Below are positions 57,801 to 64,000 of a stretch of 64,000 nt of DNA, piece after piece. Positions within the stretch are counted from its first letter, which is position 1. The number at the start of each line of letters is the position of its first letter. The translations under genes were made by a program, and so were the position numbers. Origin of the DNA: Emmonsiellopsis sp. PD_33 (lineage: Eukaryota; Ascomycota; Eurotiomycetes; Onygenales; Ajellomycetaceae). The DNA lies in contig JANTQF010000077.1 in assembly GCA_032988165.1 (NCBI GenBank), positions 1 to 64,000 on the forward strand, written 5' to 3'. The notes beneath the pieces are model-generated. The model did not search any database. It was not told the origin of the DNA and saw only the letters and a list, made by a program, of their open reading frames with translations.

Positions 57801-58614
57801 CGAAGATATAGACGGCATTGCTTCCAGTAGTAGTGGAAGCTTTACCAGCGGGGACCTAACCACCAAGAACCATACGCAAAGCCATGAGCTATCAAATCAA
57901 GTCAACCATGGTATTTCGAAAGATAACCTTGTTCCGAAAAAAAAGATTTGGAAGCCAGAAGTCCCTGAATTCATTCCTCGAGCATGTCAGGAGCCAGCCC
58001 TATCGACCCAAACTAATCAAAACAAGCTTGTTCACCATGTTTTTGCTGATGTCGGGCCCGCGAATGGAAAATGTAATGCGAAACCTGTCAACATAGCCGG
58101 AAATTCCAACCTTGTTGTTGGACGTGTCGAAATTTCCAAGGAGAATGTTCCCTTGCTAGGTAGTGAGGAAATCAGACAGAATGGCCACTTTGCAGGCCCG
58201 TTATCTCTGGGGAACGGAAGTAACGAAATGGAACCAATTTCTCCTAGAAAGAGAAGAGCTTTGGAACCCGCTAATGACACAGAGGGCTGGGGTGCAAATG
58301 GGGTACGGGTACGGCAGAGCGAGGTCCAGGATACGACTGATGGGCCCTCGGCATTTGCAGTGCTGGAAAATAATAATCAACGCATTATTCGCCGGAAAAT
58401 GACGAAAAGTGAACCTCTTAATATGGGCAGAGGCGAGGACCACGGCGCTGAAGTCGAGTCGGCATTGGGTTCAATGCCAGCAACACAGCATAAGAAAGCA
58501 ACTTCCACTGCTAACCAACGACGCCGTCGTCGGAACCGTAACTGGAACCATAAGAATGATCACAGACAACGAACCGCTAAATCTGGGACAGATGGTACTG
58601 GATATTGGTCTTAA
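54838..58614 (+). CDS. HMT1-type vacuolar ABC half-transporter
   Basis: This is an ABC transporter of the ABCB6/Hmt1 group; fission yeast Hmt1 confers heavy-metal tolerance at the vacuole. Six exons were read: 54838-55035, 55144-55215, 55283-55762, 55838-55988, 56055-57486 and 57543-58614, giving 1134 residues. The N-terminus has several hydrophobic segments (a TMD0-like region), then an acidic linker, then the ABC membrane domain. The nucleotide-binding domain shows Walker A GQTGGGKST (about 619), Q-loop VPQSPALF, signature LSGGELQR (about 723), Walker B IVLLDEATSSVD, and H-loop AHRLST, the last joined across intron 5. After the usual end (GHYHKLWSLQ) about 310 further residues are disordered, ending in a very basic RRRRRNRNW stretch. 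Substrate is inferred from the family only. Confidence 0.92.
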
Positions 58615-59032
58615 CGCGGACGGACGCCGGCTGCTCGATATCTATCTGATGCTCATAGTCATGTTTCGTCGTTTCTTTCGTCCTTGTCGCACTCGAAATT
58701 CCCATTTGGTGAAGGAGATACTGGTCTTTAGCTCCAAATTTCTTTAGGAAAGGGTTGGACATTCGTTACTACCGGCTCGATGTTGTTGAGATTTATGACT
58801 ACACGTGTATATGTATCCACTATTGCATTATCGGCACATGTTTGTGCACTCGATGTTTGGCGTAAGGGGTTTGGAGTTCGGAGCACAGTCATGTATTACA
58901 TTGTAGCTCATATGGCATTAGAATACTTTAGATAAACTTAGGCGAAATAATGCTAATAAAAAAGTTTTAAGAAGATGAATGGACCAAGAAGCAGCTCAGA
59001 TATCTAGCCTTCACCCTATATCCAACATATTT
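58615..59032. other. Intergenic region between convergent genes
   Basis: Both flanking genes end in this stretch of about 420 bp. I see only AT-rich 3' flank sequence. Confidence 0.4.
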
Positions 59033-60439
59033 TCAACCAAACCTCTGCTTCGCCAAAGCCTTCAACACACTCATCGTCTCTTCCTCTTTCCTCCGATACG
59101 TCTTCAGCCTCTCCTCTCTCTCCGCCGCCCGCGCCCTCAACATCTCCTCCCGTCGAATCTCCCTCTCATTCTTCTTCCTCGCCTCCCTCTCCTTCTCCCT
59201 CTTCAACACCGCCAAATCATCCCCTCCCCCCGCACCACCACCACCTCCCCCCATCAACTCATCATCCCCCACCCCTTCATCACCCGAACCCTTCCGCTCC
59301 GCGAACGCCCGATTCGCAGCCGCCGCCTCCCGCCGCTTCTCCAGCCGGCGCTCGCGACTACCCGGTTCCGCGCGCGGGGCGATTTCGTCCTCGATCGAGC
59401 GGAGCTGCGCTTTGTGCGAGGCCCGGGCGAGGTGGGTTTCTTTGTGTGCGGCCAGGCGGGCGGAGTGCAGGGTGGATAGGTGGTCTTCGTGGCGGAGTTG
59501 GAGGTCTTGGGTTGTTGGGATTGTGGGGCCTGAGGGGCCTGAGGGGTTTGGTGTTGTGGGGGTGGAGGCGGTTGCGGTTGTGGTTGGGAGGATGGGGCCG
59601 TAGGATTCCTCGTCTTCGTCTTCGTCTTCGTCTTCGTAGTGGTCGTGGTCGGGGATGGCATGGTGGCGCTGAGGGGTAGCTGAGGGCGAGCGGGATGGGG
59701 ATGTATCTCCCCCTGCTCTAGCGCTTTTGCTTCCTCTGGCGTTAGCGTACTCGTCGTACTCTGGGGAAGCGCGCGGGGCGGGGTGTTCCGTGACTTTGTC
59801 ATTGTCGTTGGCATATGCATAGCTACCCCGGGCTCTCTCGAGCGTGCTCGGATCGTACCATCCTTCCGCGAGTTCTCCACGGTTCCTCAGAGGCGTCAGT
59901 ATTAAGGGTGCTTTTTTAGAACAAAGTGGCGCATAGGACATTACATAGATAGATAGGTAAGACAGAAGATAAAAAAAAGTTTATTGACAATCAGACCCAA
60001 CTTACCATCTACTCACAAAACTCTTCCATCTCCCCTTCACCTCCCGCTCGTCCAGATCGGCTATATCGATATTCTTCTGTATGTCCAGATACATGGCGAA
60101 CATGGGCTCGAACTGCGGCAGGTCATGTTTCGACAGCTGCCGTGCGCCGAGCGGTAGTATCACTGGCACAGTAGTAGCAGTAGCAGTTGAGCGGCTGCCG
60201 CCATGTTCGCGTCTGCTGTGGCTTTTGCTTTTGCTTTTGCTTTTGCTTTTGCGTTCGGGAGAGCGGGAGCGGGAGCGAGTAGGTCTATCGCGGTGGTGGT
60301 GGTGGTGGTGATGATGGCGGCGACGGTGGTGTCGGTGTTCGGAGGCGGGGGATTGTGAGTCCCGTATAGCTTCGGAGCGGGAGCGGGAGCGCGATCGGTA
60401 GGCCTGCAGGCTATCTCGGTGCTGTCTGGAGGGATCCAT
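59033..60439 (-). CDS. SR-rich conserved fungal protein, function unknown
   Basis: Two exons, 60439-60006 and 59885-59033, encode 428 residues. The N-terminus is Arg/Ser-rich with a His run and KS repeats (residues about 14-80), as in RNA-processing proteins. An ordered block follows: LPLGARQLSKHDLPQFEPMF, DIQKNIDIADLDEREVKGRW, and KSFVSRWNRGELAEGWYDPSTLE, joined across the intron. The rest is disordered and charged, and the last about 60 residues form a Lys/Glu/Arg helix ending in MSVLKALAKQRFG. The central block resembles the 'FV..WN.G.L...YY' region of plant style cell-cycle inhibitor (SCI1)-type nuclear proteins; I hold that only weakly. The start at 60439 gives MDPSRQHRD. Confidence 0.82.
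60221..60252 (-). repeat. Coding hexanucleotide repeat (Lys-Ser units)
   Basis: Five tandem copies of GCTTTT on the + strand, coding KSKSKSKSKS on the minus strand in the SR-rich protein. Next to it, a GTG run near 60291-60312 codes for eight consecutive His residues. Confidence 0.85.
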
Positions 60440-60798
60440 GGTCTTCGAGCTTGGGGTTGGTTGTCTATGGTTGTAGAACGTGAGTCGGAGCAAGTTTGAT
60501 GGTGGTTATGATCGCGCCAAGACTTTATGTCAGGGCCCGAGCTTATTTAGCTTAGCGGGATATTCGGTAACATCGGAGACCTCGAAAGTAGGAGAAAGTA
60601 AATGCAGTTTTTGCTATATCGACTGGTGGTCTGCCCAAGCCTAACTAATTGCCCTAAGAATACATGATCTTAACAGAGAAAAGTCCCACTCCTACAAGCC
60701 AGTTGCATCACATAGCATCCAAATCGAAAACGTTTATTAAAGTCCTGCACGTTCGCCCTAAACCAATAGTAAAGTCCTCATATATTAAACAATGTCAT
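60440..60798. other. Intergenic region between two minus-strand genes
   Basis: About 360 bp that should hold the promoter of the SR-rich gene and the 3' flank of pex14. No named element is seen. Confidence 0.4.
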
Positions 60799-62144
60799 TT
60801 AGCTAGCAGGGGCGCTTTGCTGCTGGCCATCGGTGCTGGCAGCCTCCTGTGTTGGGGAAGATACAGTTGCGTTCTTGGATTTGTTGGCGGCCGCCATCTG
60901 CCAAGCGGGGATGGCGGCAGGTTTTCCGAGTTGAGAGAATGGGCTGCTGGTGTTCTCTCTTGGAGCCGGGGTCGCCGCAGGATATGGGGTAGGGGCGGGT
61001 GCAGGGGTGGATGATGGAACCTGGGGTGCGGAGGTTGTTCCATTAACGCCAGGGCGACTGGAGGCGGGGTCTGTGGCGGTGGATGTAGGTCGTGAAGCAG
61101 TGGGAGTGGGCGAGGAGGCTGCACCAGCGGTTGAGCCGAGTCGGTTTCCGAGTAGGACCTTCAAGCTTCTCAGCTCGGCGCCAAGTTCTTTCAGTCTCTT
61201 GTCGTTTCCTTCTTTAGCGCCGTCAATGGCCTTAGGGATTCCATCTTTCAAACTCCGTACTTCCTCTGCAACACGTCGGGATTCGTCATCCCGTCGGCGA
61301 GAAGAGCTCTTCAATTCTGTGACAACGTTTTCCACTTCGCGGAGCGCAGCATCGAGACGCTCAGTCCGGGCTTCCTCCGTAGCCTTTAATGTTGCTGTGT
61401 CTGTTGATAGTTGGTCTAGGAGAGCAAACGCACGAGCGAACTGTTCGTCAATGCTTTCCTTATCCTGTTGGAGTTGAGGTGGTGTGGGGGGTGCGATTAG
61501 GGGTGTAATATATCGCTATAGTCAGATATTAGTATGGTTCAACGATTCACCAGGGGTAATCATGCTACCTTAGCCACAAAGTATAACCCGTATCCAACAC
61601 CACCCATCACGGTTGCCATAATGAACCAATCACGCCAGTCTCGTTTTGGCAGTCTAAAGGGCATCAGCCTCCAGTGCATCACAAGAAGGATATCAGGCAA
61701 TAATCCGAACTAAACTTACTCTGGGGGAGGCGGTGGAGGCTGCCATTGACCTGGTGGGTATCCGTAATTCTGGGCATATTGTTGTGGTGGTCGGTAACCA
61801 GGTGCTTGCTGGACAGCAGTGCTCTGACTCGAACTCTGGGCAACAGACGAAGTGTCCTCGCCGATCCTGGAGAAAGCTGCGTCAATCTCCTCCTGGGTTA
61901 AATTCTTCGATTGAAGGAAGGCAATCTTCTTGTCTATTGGAGCGGAGGAAACGGAGGGATCCTGGAGGACTGTTGGGGAATGGGTTAGCTCTTAGTGATC
62001 GCGACGTTCAAGTAAGCAAATAATAGGCCTATATGCCAACGTACAAGAGATCTGGAGCAAAGTATGTCAGTAAACGAATATGATGTAGTCGGGAGAAGAG
62101 CAAGCACATACCGCGGAGGAAACAAGCTCCTCGCGAGGGGCCAT
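60799..62144 (-). CDS. pex14: Peroxisomal docking protein Pex14
   Basis: Pex14 is the peroxisomal membrane protein that docks the Pex5 and Pex7 import receptors. Five exons were read: 62144-62112, 62051-62045, 61969-61720, 61653-61569 and 61515-60799, giving 363 residues. The N-terminal receptor-binding domain reads MAPREELVSSAISFLQDPSV then KKIAFLQSKNLTQEEIDAAF. Exon 2 is only seven bases (ATCTCTT) and is needed to keep frame and to supply Ile-Ser in helix 1. A Pro/Gln/Tyr-rich stretch, the membrane segment (DWFIMATVMGGVGYGLYFVA), a coiled coil (about 150-245) and a Ser/Thr/Pro/Ala-rich tail follow. It lies head to head with ndc80. Confidence 0.93.
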
Positions 62145-62628
62145 GGTGACTTGCTCCCTGGCAGCGCAGCGCGAGGGGATCACCAGGCGAAAGTATCAAC
62201 AGGAAACGTCGCTCAGCAGCAGGCGACTTGGTGACTCTGCTGTCTGTGACTGTTGATGTTGTCTATCTCACCGCATCGCGCTGTCACAGGAGAAGTTGTT
62301 GTTGAGCCCGTCGAGTCCGGCCGAGAAGGAAGCCGGCTGCCGAGCGGTGGAAGCCGAGGCTGGATCCCCGGAGTCTCGTGACAGCGGAGCCGGCGCCATG
62401 TTTCTCCGGGGCGGACAAAAATGCCAAGACTTCGCTGTGTTTGTTTGTTTTCGGATGCAATCAATATTTCCTATCTGGGCAATTTCTCTGCAACGACGTG
62501 TTGCTGCTTGACGGTTCTGCGCTGACGGCGAGACAGCTTGCGGGTTGATTGCAGTATTCGCACTCTCATTCTAAACCCCTGCTCTGCCTTTTCTCTGGTG
62601 AAAGAGCCCCTTGAAGCGTGTGTGCGTC
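62145..62628. promoter_or_regulatory. Divergent pex14/ndc80 promoter
   Basis: These 484 bp lie between two divergent start codons and must serve both genes. It is GC-rich near pex14 and balanced near ndc80. I see no ACGCG or CACGTG element. Confidence 0.45.
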
Positions 62629-64000
62629 ATGGCGCAAGACACTGGGCTCTTCAGCGTTCGGCGTCCTCGAGAGGTATGGCTGCTTACTCTTGTGTTCCCT
62701 GCTCGATCATCTTGCGAGAATGTTATAATTAATCTAGACTGATAGTCATCCGCGCAAATCCTCGGGAGCGTTCAAAACCTATCCTCCATCCCCCAACCGT
62801 CCTCCGCCCTGAAACGCTCGAGTTCCTTCGCAAACCTCCAAAACCCCCCTTATACGTCCCAGCATGTGCGCACCACTTCCATTGGAGGCCAAGGCCTTGG
62901 TCGGCCCCAACAGCCTGTTTTCCAGCGAGCCTCATCCGGAGGAAACTTTGCAGAAGGTGGATTGTCCACTGTTCGACGATCTGTGTCAAGCAATATGTTT
63001 CATAGTGCCAGTGCTGGTCGCCAAAGTTATGCGCCCATGTCCGCCGGGCCACCAGTCTCGGCTCCTCAATTACAACGTCGAAGCAGCGTTTTCTCTCGTC
63101 CCTCAATGGCTGGCCCAATGGGCCACCAGTCTTTTTTCACCCAAGCACCCGCTCCAGCAGGCGTTCCCAGAGATCCCCGACCGCTGAAAGATAGAGGATT
63201 TCAGGCCCGAATTGGCCAAGAATTGCTCGATTACTTAACTCAGAATAACTTTGAGCTGGAAATGAAGCATTCACTGAGCCAAAACACCCTTAAATCTCCA
63301 ACACAGAAGGATTTCAACTACATCTTTCAATGGCTCTATCGCAGGATAGATCCTGGCTACAAGTTTCAGAAAAACATCGATGCCGAAGTTCCTCCTATTC
63401 TTAAGCAGCTCCGCTACCCCTATGAGAAGAGCATCACCAAGTCACAAATCGCCGCAGTTGGAGGACAAAACTGGTCGACTTTTCTAGGCATGCTACATTG
63501 GATGATGCAACTTGCGCAGATGGTGGATCGGTACTTTATGGACCAATATGATGATGCTTGCGCAGAAGCCGGCGTTGATGTCTCTGGAGACCGCATTATC
63601 TTCCATTTCCTGACTGGTGCCTATCGCGATTGGCTTCAGGGAGGAGAGAACGAGGATGACGATGTAGCAGCAAAACGTCTGGTCCCTCATGTCGAAGCAA
63701 TGGCTGCCCAGTTTGAGCAAGGGAATGAAAAATACATACAGGAAATGCAGGACCTAGAGGCAGAAAACCGAGACTTGCGAGATCAGATTGAGGAGATGGA
63801 GAAGAGTGCCCCAGATATGGCAAAGCTCGAGAAACATTTCAGGATTTTGGAGGACGATAAAAGAAAGTTTGAGGACTATAATCAGAATGTCGAAGGAAAA
63901 ATTGCCAAATATGAAAACCGCATCGGATTCCTCGACGAAGAAATAGCCCGGACAGAGTCAGATTACCAGCAGGCGGATGAAGAGCGTCAAAATCTCCAAA
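62629..64000 (+). CDS. ndc80: Kinetochore protein Ndc80 (runs off the window edge)
   Basis: Ndc80/Hec1 is the microtubule-binding subunit of the four-part Ndc80 kinetochore complex. The model has exon 1 62629-62673 (MAQDTGLFSVRRPRE) and exon 2 from 62746 to the window edge without a stop, about 433 residues so far. A Ser/Arg-rich basic tail comes first, then the calponin-homology head: DRGFQARIGQELLDYLTQNN, TQKDFNYIFQWLYRRIDPGY, LRYPYEKSITKSQIAAVGGQ, NWSTFLGMLHWMMQL. A long coiled coil begins at about residue 350. The acceptor TGATAG at 62740-62745 was chosen because it joins the conserved start to SSAQILGSVQNL in frame. The coiled-coil remainder lies outside the window. Confidence 0.93.

Noticed and set aside
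60664..61477. Open + frames opposite pex14
   Set aside because: They are antisense shadows of the Ser/Ala/Pro-rich pex14 tail.
1..64000. tRNA, rRNA, CRISPR, or secondary-metabolite cluster
   Set aside because: No T-loop GGTTCGANTCC pattern, no regular spaced repeats, no rRNA-like sequence and no PKS, NRPS or terpene synthase core were seen by eye; a tRNAscan-SE or antiSMASH run would settle it.

Overview
The window is eukaryotic nuclear DNA from a filamentous ascomycete. Short introns (mostly 50-120 nt) have GT..AG ends and CTAAC/TACTAAT-type branch sites, spliced genes lie on both strands, and intergenic DNA is rich in simple repeats. The protein set (Nst1, Duo1, Pby1 with SurE plus TTL domains, Pex14 next to Ndc80) fits Pezizomycotina. 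The style of the proteins suggests Eurotiomycetes, possibly Onygenales; that placement is an inference from memory, not a search. I see no plasmid, phage, CRISPR, rRNA or tRNA, and no intact transposon.

Layout, left to right: nst1 (-, 1484-5590); rho2 GTPase (+, 7094-8044); mitochondrial ribosomal protein mL40/MRPL28 (-, 9388-10336); a MARCH5-like RING-CH membrane E3 ligase (-, 11374-13062); ILV2 acetolactate synthase (-, 13847-16238); galactokinase (+, 17582-19303); RNase H2 subunit B (-, 20699-22057) head to head with MCM10 (+, 22505-24993); an unnamed 453-residue nuclear-looking protein (-, 26160-27573) head to head with DASH subunit DUO1 (+, 28005-28849); a small UPF0132-like membrane protein (+, 29123-29877); a Cdc15/Imp2/Hof1 F-BAR-SH3 protein (-, 31128-34349); an 829-residue protein carrying only the C-terminal half of a SNF2 helicase (-, 34848-37337); NOT1 (+, 39231-46403); seipin (+, 47145-48541); PBY1 (+, 49509-52342); an HMT1-type ABC transporter (+, 54838-58614); an SR-rich protein (-, 59033-60439); PEX14 (-, 60799-62144) head to head with NDC80 (+, 62629 to the window edge, incomplete).

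I rebuilt the exons by reading splice sites and checking phase and family conservation, giving 20 genes. Most are core housekeeping genes: S phase (RNase H2B, Mcm10), mitosis and cytokinesis (Duo1, Ndc80, Cdc15-like), mRNA turnover (Not1, Pby1), and organelle and lipid biology (Pex14, seipin, mL40, Ilv2). They do not form a metabolite cluster or an operon. The clearest regulatory signals are three ACGCG (MCB-type) cores in the promoter shared by RNase H2B and MCM10, and two TGA(C/G)TCA (Gcn4/CpcA) sites upstream of ILV2.

The most unusual items are a 6-nt microexon in rho2, a 7-nt microexon in pex14, the orphan SNF2 C-lobe protein, a 22-residue tandem repeat in the Cdc15-like protein conserved in amino acids but strongly diverged at silent sites, and the unnamed nuclear-looking protein divergent from DUO1. 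I did not find a convincing new multi-gene system.
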